A DNA stretch of 64,000 nt from Leyella stercorea (GTDB lineage: Bacteria; Bacteroidota; Bacteroidia; Bacteroidales; Bacteroidaceae): the NCBI RefSeq assembly GCF_021531655.1, contig NZ_JADYUF010000001.1, forward strand, positions 1 to 64,000, written 5' to 3'. The notes beneath the pieces were generated by a model that made no database searches, was not told the origin of the DNA, and saw only the letters and a program-made list of their open reading frames with translations. The first letter of the stretch is position 1. Each line of letters begins with the position of its first letter. Positions 8,996 to 18,290 of the stretch are shown here, piece after piece. The position numbers were made by a program, and so were the translations under genes.

Positions 8996-11218
8996 TTACT
9001 TCAAGAAGTCGAAGAAATACTGACTGATACGCTCGTGCAGATGCGTGCTCTGATGTCCGCGCATGTTGTGCGGCTCGCCCGGATAAACGAAGAAGTCGGG
9101 TTGTGTGCCAGCTGCGATACAAGCCTTGAGGAAAGTAAGGCAATGCTGTGGCACAACTGTTACATCGTTGTAGCCGGTAATAATCTGCAGACGGCCTTTG
9201 AGGTCTTTGGCCTTATAGAGCAACGAGGTCTTCTTATAGCCTTCAGGATTGGTCTGCGGAGTGTCCATATAGCGCTCGCCGTACATCACCTCATACCAGT
9301 GCCAGTCGATAACCGGACCACCGGCTACGCCTACCTTGAACACATCAGGATAGTTGGTCATAAGTGAGATGGTCATGAATCCGCCAAAGCTCCAGCCGTG
9401 TACACCGATACGATCGGCGTCTACATAAGGAAGACTCTTAAGATATTCTACACCCTTCATCTGGTCCTTCATCTCTTCCTGACCAAGCTGACGGAATGTA
9501 GCCTGCTCAAACTCCTTGCCACGGTTTTCCGATCCTCGGTTGTCAAGGATAAAGAGCAGATAGCCCTTGCTTGCCATATAAGTCTCCCAGCCACGTGAAC
9601 CGTAATGATAGCTTGCATCAACATTATGAGCATGAGGGCCACCATATACATATATAATAGTAGGATACTTCTTGTTTGGGTCGAAGTTAGTAGGCTTAAC
9701 CATACGCCAGTAGAGGTCGGTCTGACCGTCGGCTGCCTTCACAGTACCACAGCTGTATTCAGGCACGTTGTATCCCTTCCATGGATCTTCAGCCTTGAAA
9801 TAGCTCAGACGCTTGCCGTTTTCTGTATTGACAATGGCAATGTTACGAGGAACAGTAGGTGTTGTGTAACGGTCGAATATGTACTTTCCGCTTGTGCTAA
9901 GTGTGGCTGTGTGCCATCCCTTGCCGCCCTCGTCCATAAGAGTACGCTTGCCGTTGCGAGTGTCTACGACAAAGATGTTGCGCTGTATCGGGCTAAGCTC
10001 GTTAGATGCTATGACAACACTCTTGCGCTTGGCGTTGAAGCCCAGCACCTCAAGTACAACCCACTTGCCTGAAGTGAGCTGCTTGATTTCGAGCGACTCA
10101 GTATTGTGAGCCATACGGCTGCCGTGCTTGCCGAGTGTGCAGAGATAGAGATGATTGTAGCCATCCTTCTGGCTCTGCATAAGGAACTTGGTGTTGTCCC
10201 ACGGCAAGAACATGATAGGATGTTGAGGTTCGACATACTTCTCGTCGGTCTCGCGATAGAGTTCGCCTGTCTTCTCGCCGGTAGTAGCATCATAGCTTAC
10301 AAGACGGCAGTCGTTCTGGTCGCGGTTGAGTTCGAACATATATATTGTCTTGTCGTCGGGACTCCATGCGATGTTAGTAAAATAACGGTCGGTAGGGTCG
10401 CCTGCCTTAAGATACACGGTATTGCCAGTCTTAGTGTCGAATACGCCTACAGTAACCTTGTGCGAGGTCTCACCCGTCATAGGATACTTATCGGGAGCGG
10501 CTTTGGCACAGCAAGTCTGTGTCTCGGGATGCTTGAAATAATCAATCTCGGGAATGTCTACCTGCGGATAATCAGTCACCATCGACTGATCCATGCGGTA
10601 GAAAGCCAGTTTGGTACCGCTGTTGCTGAAGTAAGTGCCTTTGTGAATGCCGAACTCATCACGGTGAACGCTCTGTCCGTAAACAATCTCACGTGAACCG
10701 TCCTTAGACAGCTGCCACTCCTTTGTGCCAAGACGCATGAAGAGGTTGTTGTCACGAAGGACAGCCATAGCCCCGCTCTTATAGTTCATTTCGAGAACAT
10801 TGTCGTCCTCGCCTATCTCATGGCTGCTTACAAGGCTGTGCTTCTTGAAGTCGACAACATAAATCTTGCTGCCATTGCCCAACACAACTTCCGGGCGGTC
10901 GGCATTGGGGAACTGGCCATTGTAGAGCGAACGCACCTTGATGTCCTTGGTGTTAGAAATCCATTGGTTGATTTCATTTACCGAGAACAGCTTAGTCTCC
11001 TTGCCGGTCGATTTGTCTACCAGGTAACATTCGGAAGCGTCCTGACGCACAAGCTGGTCGCCCCACCATGTACAATAGCGGTTCTTGGGCACCATGTTGT
11101 GGAAGTTCTTGCCACCGAAGTTCAGGTCTTCAAGTGTAAACTCCTTCTGCTGCTGAGCACTCACAGTCAAGGAGGCAAACAGCCCGAATAACAATGTTGA
11201 CAGATACTTAATCTTCAT
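8996..11218 (-). CDS. S9-family serine peptidase, dipeptidyl-peptidase IV-like, exported
   Basis: A 740-residue exported peptidase. The start at 11218 gives a clean signal peptide (MKIKYLSTLLFGLFASLTVSA) followed by QQQ; a longer open frame upstream overlaps the methyltransferase gene and is not protein-like. The N-terminal two thirds is a DPP-IV-type beta-propeller (LAFYRMDQS region), and the C-terminal alpha/beta hydrolase has the nucleophile Ser610 in GWSFGG, with probable Asp685 in GYNDVTVVPQH and His717 in PGEPHN. The canonical DPP-IV Glu-motif DWxYEEE is not evident, so the exact specificity (Xaa-Pro dipeptides or another N-terminal dipeptide) is uncertain. Location is periplasmic or outer-membrane side. 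Its start overlaps the upstream stop by 11 bases, so it is translationally coupled to the methyltransferase gene. Confidence 0.88.
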   Translation of the reverse strand: MKIKYLSTLLFGLFASLTVSAQQQKEFTLEDLNFGGKNFHNMVPKNRYCTWWGDQLVRQDASECYLVDKSTGKETKLFSVNEINQWISNTKDIKVRSLYNGQFPNADRPEVVLGNGSKIYVVDFKKHSLVSSHEIGEDDNVLEMNYKSGAMAVLRDNNLFMRLGTKEWQLSKDGSREIVYGQSVHRDEFGIHKGTYFSNSGTKLAFYRMDQSMVTDYPQVDIPEIDYFKHPETQTCCAKAAPDKYPMTGETSHKVTVGVFDTKTGNTVYLKAGDPTDRYFTNIAWSPDDKTIYMFELNRDQNDCRLVSYDATTGEKTGELYRETDEKYVEPQHPIMFLPWDNTKFLMQSQKDGYNHLYLCTLGKHGSRMAHNTESLEIKQLTSGKWVVLEVLGFNAKRKSVVIASNELSPIQRNIFVVDTRNGKRTLMDEGGKGWHTATLSTSGKYIFDRYTTPTVPRNIAIVNTENGKRLSYFKAEDPWKGYNVPEYSCGTVKAADGQTDLYWRMVKPTNFDPNKKYPTIIYVYGGPHAHNVDASYHYGSRGWETYMASKGYLLFILDNRGSENRGKEFEQATFRQLGQEEMKDQMKGVEYLKSLPYVDADRIGVHGWSFGGFMTISLMTNYPDVFKVGVAGGPVIDWHWYEVMYGERYMDTPQTNPEGYKKTSLLYKAKDLKGRLQIITGYNDVTVVPQHCLTFLKACIAAGTQPDFFVYPGEPHNMRGHQSTHLHERISQYFFDFLK

Positions 11219-12728
11219 TATCAAATCTTTTTTTATTGAAACCTTTGCCACCCTTACGGTCGCTCTTAAATCCTTTGCCAAACGACTTTTCGCCATCGCG
11301 TCCACGTCCGAAGGCTCTGTCATCGTCGCGACTGCGTCCAAATGACTTGCCTCCACGTTTGCCGAACGACTTGTCGTCTTCACGGTCGAAACGCTTGCCA
11401 CCGCCACGACGGTCGTCATTGTCCTTGCGGCGCTCCATTGAGCGGAACTTGAACGAGCGGATGTCGGCTTCTGCATTCTCCTCGTCCTCATCAAGACGCT
11501 TCTTGAACTCACGGTTCTTCTTGAAACGATGCTTTTCGGCCATCTGTCGCTTTTCCTCTTCGGTCTTTACGATGCCGCCTTCCTGACGGAAATCCTTCAT
11601 GGTGCCGTCGAAGATGCTATACTTGCGGAACTCGCACTCCAACGATCCGTTGTAAACGGGAATCTTGATAGAAGGCTTCAATCCTATAGCCTCGAAGCAC
11701 TCCTGGCGATAGCTAAGCACCCAAGCCTCATTACCCATAAAGGCATGCTTCAGTCGCTCGCCAATCATCTTGTAGGTGTTGAGCAGGTTGGGTGTAGAGA
11801 TACGCTCGCCGTACGGAGGATTGACCACGATGATGCTCTTCTCTGCGGGTTTTGTGAAATCCTTGAAGTCGGCGCAGTCGATAGTAATGTCGTTGGTAAG
11901 ACCGGCGGCACGCACATTCAAGCGGGCTGTATTGACAGCCTTCATATCGATGTCGTATCCGTAAATATGGTGTGTGAACTCACGTTCCTGAGAGTCGTCG
12001 TTGTAGATGGTGTCGAAAAGTTCAGCATCATAATCGGGCCACTTCTCGAATGCAAATTCCTTGCGGAACACGCCCGGACTCATGTTGTGGGCAATAAGGG
12101 CAGCCTCTATGGCAAGTGTACCTGAGCCACACATTGGGTCGATGAAGTCGGTCTCGCCTTGCCATCCGGTCATAAGAATCATACCAGCAGCAAGAACCTC
12201 ATTGAGCGGAGCCTCTACCGACTCCTGGCGATAGCCACGACGATGAAGCGATTCGCCACTTGAATCGAGCGATAATGTGGCAGCAGTCTCGGCAATATGG
12301 ATGTTGAGACGGATGTCGGGATTGCTTACTGAGATATTAGGACGGGTGCCTGTCTTCTCACGGAACTGGTCGACTATAGCGTCCTTCACCTTATATGTGA
12401 CGAAACGCGAGTTACGGAACTCCTCAGAGTATACTACAGAGTCAACCGAGAACGTCTTTCCTTTCTCGATGTACTGGCTCCAGTCTATCTTCTTGATTTC
12501 TTCATACACATCATCAGCCGAAGCTGCCTTAAACTTGGCGATAGGCTTAAGAATACGTATGGCTGTGTGAAGTTGGAAATTGGCACGATACATCATCTCC
12601 TTGTCGCCGGTAAACGAAACCATTCGACGGCCTATTTCCACATTGTTGGCACCCAATTGGGTGAGTTCTTTTGCCAGGACGGGCTCAAGCCCCATAAATG
12701 TCTTGGCAATAAGTTCAAATTCATTCAT
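11208..12728 (-). CDS. THUMP-domain rRNA N2-guanine methyltransferase, RlmL N-domain type
   Basis: A 506-residue class I methyltransferase. A THUMP domain (about 55-160) precedes a Rossmann domain with motif I DPMCGSGTLAIEAA (197-210) and the amino-methyltransferase motif NPPYGER (303-309), as in the first half of E. coli RlmL, which makes m2G2445 in 23S rRNA. The rRNA target is inferred from the family. After residue 390 comes a tail of about 115 residues rich in Arg, Lys, Asp and Gly with repeated (S/A)FG(R/K) units (for example KSFGKRGGKSFGRS), likely a disordered RNA-binding extension. It follows cysE by 58 bases and overlaps the S9 peptidase gene start. Confidence 0.88.
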   Translation of the reverse strand: MNEFELIAKTFMGLEPVLAKELTQLGANNVEIGRRMVSFTGDKEMMYRANFQLHTAIRILKPIAKFKAASADDVYEEIKKIDWSQYIEKGKTFSVDSVVYSEEFRNSRFVTYKVKDAIVDQFREKTGTRPNISVSNPDIRLNIHIAETAATLSLDSSGESLHRRGYRQESVEAPLNEVLAAGMILMTGWQGETDFIDPMCGSGTLAIEAALIAHNMSPGVFRKEFAFEKWPDYDAELFDTIYNDDSQEREFTHHIYGYDIDMKAVNTARLNVRAAGLTNDITIDCADFKDFTKPAEKSIIVVNPPYGERISTPNLLNTYKMIGERLKHAFMGNEAWVLSYRQECFEAIGLKPSIKIPVYNGSLECEFRKYSIFDGTMKDFRQEGGIVKTEEEKRQMAEKHRFKKNREFKKRLDEDEENAEADIRSFKFRSMERRKDNDDRRGGGKRFDREDDKSFGKRGGKSFGRSRDDDRAFGRGRDGEKSFGKGFKSDRKGGKGFNKKRFDNED

Positions 12729-12786
12729 TTTTATCTCGATAATATTTTATTGTTTCTTACAATTGTTATTTATCAGTTTTTGCTTG

Positions 12787-13698
12787 TCATTTAGTTTGGT
12801 TTTCATTGGGTTGTCTGCCATTGGCTACAATATGATTGGGTTTGACATCTTCGGTCACCCACATATTTGCCCCTATTATACAGCCGTCGCCTATGGTGAC
12901 GCGTCCCAATATTGTGGCATTGGCGTATATTATTACATCGTTGCCGATGATAGGATGGCGTGGTATTCCCTTTATCGGATTGCCATTGCTGTCAAGCGGG
13001 AAGCTCTTGGCTCCAAGCGTTACACCCTGGTATATCTTCACATTGTTGCCGATGACACATGTTGCGCCTATCACTACGCCCGTACCATGGTCGATTGTGA
13101 AGTATTTGCCTATAGATGCTTGTGGATGGATGTCGATGCCGGTTTCCGAATGTGCCATTTCTGTCAGCATGCGCGGAATCAGCGGCACGCCCAATATGAA
13201 AAGTTCGTGGGCGATACGATAGTTTGCAAGAGCCTTGATGATGGGATAACAAGCTATTACTTCGCCTGTATTGCAGGCCGCGGGGTCGCCATTATATGCA
13301 GCTACAACATCTGTGCTCAGTATTTCGCGTATGGTTGGCAAGCGTCTGATCATCTCTGTTGCAACCTCCTTGGCATGTTCTTTAAGACTGTCTGTGGGAA
13401 TATCCGAATCGGTATCCAGAAAACATAGTCCTGCCAGAATCTGTTCTTTCAGAAGCTGGTACAGACGCTCTATGGAAACACCGATATGAAAGGGAAGCGT
13501 GTCGGCATTGACACACGAATTTCCATAATATCCAGGAAACAATATCGCTCTCGACAAGGATACGATTTCCTCAAGAATGGCTCCCGAAGGCAACGGACAA
13601 TTGTCTTTATGTGAATGAAACATCCCCTTGCAAGAGTCGGGAGACGCAAGACATTCTACCATCGAAGCCAAAAATTGTGTCAAGTTCTTGTTAACCAT
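12787..13698 (-). CDS. cysE: Serine O-acetyltransferase
   Basis: A 303-residue serine acetyltransferase that makes O-acetylserine from serine and acetyl-CoA for cysteine synthesis. The N-terminal helical domain is followed by a left-handed beta-helix of hexapeptide repeats (IDIHPQASIGKYFTIDHGTG, VVIGATCVIG, NVKIYQGVTLGAKSF), which includes the catalytic His-Asp region DIHP and the HGTGVVIG loop. The C-terminus after the hexapeptides is short and lies near GRQPNENQTK. It is the first gene of a likely cysE-methyltransferase-peptidase unit. A TAATTTTG box on the minus strand lies 43 bases upstream. Confidence 0.93.
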   Translation of the reverse strand: MVNKNLTQFLASMVECLASPDSCKGMFHSHKDNCPLPSGAILEEIVSLSRAILFPGYYGNSCVNADTLPFHIGVSIERLYQLLKEQILAGLCFLDTDSDIPTDSLKEHAKEVATEMIRRLPTIREILSTDVVAAYNGDPAACNTGEVIACYPIIKALANYRIAHELFILGVPLIPRMLTEMAHSETGIDIHPQASIGKYFTIDHGTGVVIGATCVIGNNVKIYQGVTLGAKSFPLDSNGNPIKGIPRHPIIGNDVIIYANATILGRVTIGDGCIIGANMWVTEDVKPNHIVANGRQPNENQTK

Positions 13699-13740
13699 CA
13701 GTTGATTTGAGTATAATTTTTATTATAGAAATTATGGTTA

Positions 13741-13748
13741 CAAAATTA
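13741..13748 (-). promoter_or_regulatory. Probable -7 element for cysE
   Basis: TAATTTTG on the minus strand, 43 bases before the cysE start. A clear -33 TTG is not seen. The rest of the 224-base spacer (13699-13922) holds nothing else I can name. Confidence 0.5.
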
Positions 13749-13922
13749 GCAATAAAAATCCACATCGACAGCCATTTTCCCGTTTTTTATTGAGCTCACT
13801 CTAAATTTGAAGTAATGAGCCACAATAATCCCCTGCCGAATAGGATATTTTTTCCTCGTGAGAGAATAAAAAAAGGCGTTCGTCCGATATTACGGGTGAT
13901 AAGACCAGAATGTGACATTTTG

Positions 13923-16900
13923 TCATTTCGTCATTTTGACTTTCTCCAATATTGTTTGCGGAACGAACATCCTTATCACGAGTTTGGCGCCGGCATCATA
14001 ATAAGCCTGTATTCCGCTTCCACGCATACCTGTAAAGTCGCCTATGTCACGCATAATCTGGCAACATACGAGATAGTCGAAATCGTCGGTATATGGTGTG
14101 AATAGTTTATGGCTGTCTGGTCTTGTGGCGCACTTGTCCAATGTCATGGTCAGTATAGCATAGGAATTGCCATAGGATGAGACGGCACAGCCGGGGGCAA
14201 CGCCGCCATTTTTACGCTTGATTATGGCAAACATATAATTCATCATCGTCAGAATTTCGTCCGCCGAACCTATGCGATACTGTGTGTGTACGGTCTGATT
14301 GATAAGGGCCATGTAGAGCATACGATAGTAGAGGGCAAGTTCGCGCAGGGAGACAATCCCTTCGGCTGTCAATTCGCCGTTGTCGAGCACCTGTCTGATT
14401 CTTGACGGATAATACATCGTCTCGTGCTTCAGCGACGACAGGCAGTTGTCTACCACGCTATTTGAAACGTACAAACGGTCGCACTCCATGGTCTGACGGC
14501 GCAACTGGTCCCTTACGATTTCCAATTGCACTTGCATTTCTTTCTCGCGATTCAAGTCAGACGACACGCTGTTACGTATGGCTTTCACTACGTCATGCAA
14601 CTCCTTGGGCCGACGGTCGGCCATGCGTTTCGATAGCTTTGTTTCAGTACTTTCAGGCCACAGCGCGTCAATACGATTTAGTTTCTCCTCTGACGGCATT
14701 GTATCGTCGAGCAGCACTCGGTTTATATCAGCAATCTTGCCTATGCAGAGCCGATAATACACACGATGACGGTAATAGAGCAGATAGTAAGCGGGGAATA
14801 TGCTCACAAACATTACTATGAGCATTATCATAGCCACACTTCGGTTGCTTTCTGCCTGCTGCATAGTTCTCACGTACGTTGCGATTGTATTGTCGGCACT
14901 ACAATCGCGGAACAGCTGGATGTAAACGGCGTTGTTGTACGAATAAAGGCTCCAGTTGCGCAGAGCCAAAGCAGCCACAGCCGTCTCATTACGAACGTCG
15001 AGAATAGTACCGTAATCGGCTTTCACACTATCGCGAAACCATTGCAGTTCGGCTGCGATGGCAGGGTAATCGCCGTTGAGCGTCATCAGTCTGTTTCTTC
15101 GGGATGCGTTCGGGATGCGTTCGGGATACAGTTTGTTGAGCAGGCAGATGCAGCTGTCGGCAAATATAATAGTACGCTCATACTGCCCATTGATGTTGCA
15201 GTTGTAGGCGCTATCGGCATAAGCTCTGGCTTTGGCTTCCATCGCTGTGACATTAGTCAAATGTCCGGTTGAAGCAGCAATTGTAACGCATTGATACACA
15301 AGCATTGCGACAATAGTCAATACACGATGTATGCCTTTGGGCAGACGGAAGAAGAAGCGGCTACCCTTCCCTGCTTCGCTCTCTGCCGAAATAGAGCATA
15401 CGCTGAATATAGAGCTGGTTTTGCGATACTTGTCGATGATGCCTTTGCAGTTGATTAGTCCGAATCCATGTCCGCCTTCCGCCTTTACGTTGCTTGAGTC
15501 CTTTATGATTTTTCGGGTGAACAGACCATCCAACTGTTCCTTTGCCATTCCGCTACCGTTGTCGGCTATTGATATTTCCACATAGTCGTCAGTTTCTTCT
15601 GCCGAAACCTTCACCTCGCCGCCTTGTGGAGTGTAGCGACGTGCATTTTCGGCAATGGTATTCACCATGAACAAAGTAAGCACGGGGTCGGCTTTCACTA
15701 CCGTATCGTTATCCTCGACATGGAGAGTTATTCCATGGCGCTTATAGTCGGATGCGTTTCGTCTGATTACGTCGAATATATCCTTTAGCATGAAACTCTT
15801 TATGTTAAGCTGCAGTCCGCCTTGCTTCAGGCGTATCCACTTTGTAAGTTGCTGGTTGCACTCGGCGATAGAGTCGACCAGTTGGCCTGCATAAGCGAGA
15901 TGTTCGTTGCGTGACTCAGGAGTACATTTGCCTGCCGTCAATACGTCAAACTCACGAGTCAACCGATTGATAAGCGGGATTACGCTCGATGCAATCAATA
16001 TCTTGGTGCGTTGCTCCACGCTTATCTCGCCATAGTGTTCTTTCTGGCTTTTCTTGACATTCGTCTCGTCTTCTATCTCTTCTATTTCCTCCTGTTTCTC
16101 CTCATACTTAGCCTCACACTTCTGCTTCCATTCGTCCAAAGGTGCCAGCAAACGGTCGGTAGACACCATTCTGCGTTGCTTGTGACGCTGGTAACCAAAA
16201 TACGACAGCAGTCCTATGATGATGGCTATCAGCACCATCACAGCCACAATCATAAAGTCGAGCTGGCGTAACGAGACCGATAACTGCTCGGCTCGTGCCT
16301 CAAGCTGGCGGTCCTGTCGGGTGCGTTCCTGAAGGTCAAGATATATGTTGCGATTGTAGTCGCTACGGGGCTTGTCGCCCATGGCCGAGCACACTATCGA
16401 CATTTGTTCGCGTATGGAGGCCACAAGGTCGGGGGCGGCATTTATTGCCGTGTCCTTCTCCAGAGCGTTGGTTAGACAGGCATAAGCCGAGTTGTAGTCG
16501 CCTATATTACGATAGGACATAGAAAGCGTACGCCATGCTCCAGCCGTCTGATACACGTCGCCATAAGCCTCGAAAAGCGACAACGCCCGTTGTGCCAGAT
16601 TGCCAGACAGCAGACTGTCTGGCATTTGGTCGACATTTATAAAGTCGATTTCCTGCATATTGTCGGCTGTCAAGCGCTGTCGGTCGTCGTCATTCTGCAG
16701 ATGTTCGCTAATGGCCTGCAAGGAATTGGCCTCCCAGTACTGGTACCGATACTGTCGCGACAACAGATAGCACCTCATAAGATTGTCGAATTCGGCTTGT
16801 ACCACTCGCTCATGAGTCTTGCCCGAAAGTATTCCCCCAGAGCCAACATTGTAATAATAAGCCAGCAGCTGGGCAGTATCTCTCACCACTTCGCCACCTG

Positions 16901-17474
16901 CATCTATCGCCATCAAGGCTTCGGTAGACAGGCGCAGCTGCCCCAAGTAATAAAGATAAGCCGAATAGACTATGGCATACTCGCTACGGGCATAGACAAG
17001 TCGGGCACGCTGGCGCTCGTCAAGCAACTCTTCGTCCTCGTTCAAACGCTTCAGACAACCTTGTGCATGCTGCAGATAATGATAGAAATTCTTGTTTTCC
17101 GACCTGCGCTGGCAAAGGCGCATAAGCTGAACGTCACATACGAGCTGTTCTATCTGATTGTCAGTCTGTTCGGGAATGCTTGTAAGAATCTTGAACGCCT
17201 TGGCGTATTTCATACGGGCTATCTCTACAAACGCCAGATTGTTCATCGCCTCTGCACGTCCGTCGCCATAATTATGCGAGTGTTCGAATGCGCGTTTGGC
17301 GTACACTTGTGTAGAGTCAAGATTTCTGTAGTGATAGCTGTACGAAATATCGTTCAGCCTGTCTACCTCAGCACGATTGCTTGTGTCGTAGCAAGCCACA
17401 GCCAGCAAGACAATTATTGCAAATGGCAATATCATCAGAAGATTATGAATATGTTTGTAGGGTATTATCTGCAT
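13923..17474 (-). CDS. Giant TPR sensor protein with two histidine-kinase-like halves (DUF5112/DUF5113 type)
   Basis: A 1183-residue membrane protein. Visible parts: signal or lipobox-like start (LLAVAC, Cys28); TPR-like helical repeats (about 45-375); membrane helix (407-428); acidic coiled coil (447-480); a dimerisation-like helix pair lacking His (495-545); an ATPase domain with N box NTIAENARR (605-613), DNGSGM (638-643) and GHGFGL (668-673); then, past residue 715, a second hydrophobic segment (717-735), an extracytoplasmic-like region, another membrane helix (879-900), a helix with KHETMYYPSRI (His1017) that looks like an H box, and a C-terminal domain resembling a decayed ATPase. The order fits Bacteroidetes proteins labelled DUF5112 plus DUF5113. 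I infer a sensor kinase, but the response regulator is not adjacent. Single gene behind its own promoter. Confidence 0.8.
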   Translation of the reverse strand: MQIIPYKHIHNLLMILPFAIIVLLAVACYDTSNRAEVDRLNDISYSYHYRNLDSTQVYAKRAFEHSHNYGDGRAEAMNNLAFVEIARMKYAKAFKILTSIPEQTDNQIEQLVCDVQLMRLCQRRSENKNFYHYLQHAQGCLKRLNEDEELLDERQRARLVYARSEYAIVYSAYLYYLGQLRLSTEALMAIDAGGEVVRDTAQLLAYYYNVGSGGILSGKTHERVVQAEFDNLMRCYLLSRQYRYQYWEANSLQAISEHLQNDDDRQRLTADNMQEIDFINVDQMPDSLLSGNLAQRALSLFEAYGDVYQTAGAWRTLSMSYRNIGDYNSAYACLTNALEKDTAINAAPDLVASIREQMSIVCSAMGDKPRSDYNRNIYLDLQERTRQDRQLEARAEQLSVSLRQLDFMIVAVMVLIAIIIGLLSYFGYQRHKQRRMVSTDRLLAPLDEWKQKCEAKYEEKQEEIEEIEDETNVKKSQKEHYGEISVEQRTKILIASSVIPLINRLTREFDVLTAGKCTPESRNEHLAYAGQLVDSIAECNQQLTKWIRLKQGGLQLNIKSFMLKDIFDVIRRNASDYKRHGITLHVEDNDTVVKADPVLTLFMVNTIAENARRYTPQGGEVKVSAEETDDYVEISIADNGSGMAKEQLDGLFTRKIIKDSSNVKAEGGHGFGLINCKGIIDKYRKTSSIFSVCSISAESEAGKGSRFFFRLPKGIHRVLTIVAMLVYQCVTIAASTGHLTNVTAMEAKARAYADSAYNCNINGQYERTIIFADSCICLLNKLYPERIPNASRRNRLMTLNGDYPAIAAELQWFRDSVKADYGTILDVRNETAVAALALRNWSLYSYNNAVYIQLFRDCSADNTIATYVRTMQQAESNRSVAMIMLIVMFVSIFPAYYLLYYRHRVYYRLCIGKIADINRVLLDDTMPSEEKLNRIDALWPESTETKLSKRMADRRPKELHDVVKAIRNSVSSDLNREKEMQVQLEIVRDQLRRQTMECDRLYVSNSVVDNCLSSLKHETMYYPSRIRQVLDNGELTAEGIVSLRELALYYRMLYMALINQTVHTQYRIGSADEILTMMNYMFAIIKRKNGGVAPGCAVSSYGNSYAILTMTLDKCATRPDSHKLFTPYTDDFDYLVCCQIMRDIGDFTGMRGSGIQAYYDAGAKLVIRMFVPQTILEKVKMTK

Positions 17475-17523
17475 CTGTGTTAGTTGTTAAAGAGAAGCGT
17501 AAGTTGTTATAAACAAGTGTTCT

Positions 17524-17535
17524 TGACCATGGTCA
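17524..17535. promoter_or_regulatory. Perfect 12-base palindrome at the predicted start of transcription
   Basis: TGACCATGGTCA is a perfect palindrome placed right after the predicted transcription start (near 17536) of the sensor gene. It could be an operator for a dimeric regulator; no regulator is known. Confidence 0.35.
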
Positions 17536-17542
17536 GTTAATG

Positions 17543-17550
17543 CAAATTTA
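17543..17550 (-). promoter_or_regulatory. Probable -7 element of the TPR sensor gene
   Basis: TAAATTTG on the minus strand, matching TAnnTTTG, 68 bases before the ATG. The -33 region is weak. The divergent engB promoter lies about 90 bases away. Confidence 0.5.
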
Positions 17551-17636
17551 ACTATAAAAATCGGAAATGACATTGTCTGAATACATAAAAAATACGGTTT
17601 CCAATATGTACGCCACGGAAATTGGGCTTTTTTTAT

Positions 17637-17644
17637 TAATTTTG
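17637..17644 (+). promoter_or_regulatory. Probable -7 element of engB
   Basis: TAATTTTG matching TAnnTTTG, 31 bases before the engB ATG. No good TTG is found 19-21 bases upstream. Confidence 0.55.
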
Positions 17645-17675
17645 CACGATAGAACACAATAAAGACATTATTATT

Positions 17676-18284
17676 ATGGATATAAAGAAATCGGAATTTA
17701 CAATATCAGCAGCTACAGTAAGCCAATGTCCTAAGGACACAAAGCCCGAATTCGCCTTCATCGGCCGTTCCAACGTTGGCAAGTCGAGCCTTATCAATAT
17801 GCTCTGCAATCACAAGGGACTTGCCAAGACTTCGGCCACCCCAGGCAAGACGCTGCTCATCAATCATTTCGTAATCAACAACGACTGGTATCTTGTAGAC
17901 CTTCCTGGCTACGGATTTGCCAAGCGCTCGAAGACTGTGCAGAAGAAACTCGACCAAATGATAACGTCGTATATCCTTCAGCGTGAACAGCTTATCAATA
18001 CATTTGTGCTCATAGACATACGCCACGACCCGATGAAGATTGACACCGATTTCATCAACTGGCTGGGCGAAAGCTCTGTGCCATTTGCCATAATCTTCAC
18101 CAAGGCCGACAAACTCGGACCGGTCAAGGCCAAGCAGAATGCCGCCAAATGGATGAACTCACTCAAAGAGCAATGGGAAGAACTGCCACCTTATTTCATT
18201 ACAAGTTCGGAGAAGAAGACCGGACGTGACGAGGTGCTTACTTACATCGAGGATATTCTGAAATCACTTAAGGAGGGAGAATAA
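17676..18284 (+). CDS. engB: Ribosome biogenesis GTPase EngB/YsxC (YihA)
   Basis: A 202-residue TrmE-Era-EngA-EngB type GTPase needed for late assembly of the large ribosomal subunit in characterised bacteria. G1 is GRSNVGKSS (30-38), G3 is DLPGYG (75-80), G4 is TKAD (142-145) and G5 falls in TSSEKKTG. Length and motif order are standard. It is the first gene of a pair with the ABC-F gene, which starts 6 bases after its stop, suggesting co-expression of two ribosome-associated factors. Confidence 0.96.
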   Translation: MDIKKSEFTISAATVSQCPKDTKPEFAFIGRSNVGKSSLINMLCNHKGLAKTSATPGKTLLINHFVINNDWYLVDLPGYGFAKRSKTVQKKLDQMITSYILQREQLINTFVLIDIRHDPMKIDTDFINWLGESSVPFAIIFTKADKLGPVKAKQNAAKWMNSLKEQWEELPPYFITSSEKKTGRDEVLTYIEDILKSLKEGE

Positions 18285-18290
18285 CTGAAA

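Noticed and set aside
11219..11512. N-terminal extension of the S9 peptidase frame
   Set aside because: It overlaps the methyltransferase tail in another frame, is low-complexity, and lies before a perfect signal peptide at 11218.
12580..13428. A 282-codon open frame antisense to cysE
   Set aside because: Composition is unlike a protein of this genome (Cys/Tyr-rich), it has no promoter and the cysE frame is clearly coding.
13815..14105. Small open frame on the plus strand before the giant sensor gene
   Set aside because: Half lies antisense to the sensor gene, with no promoter or recognisable product.
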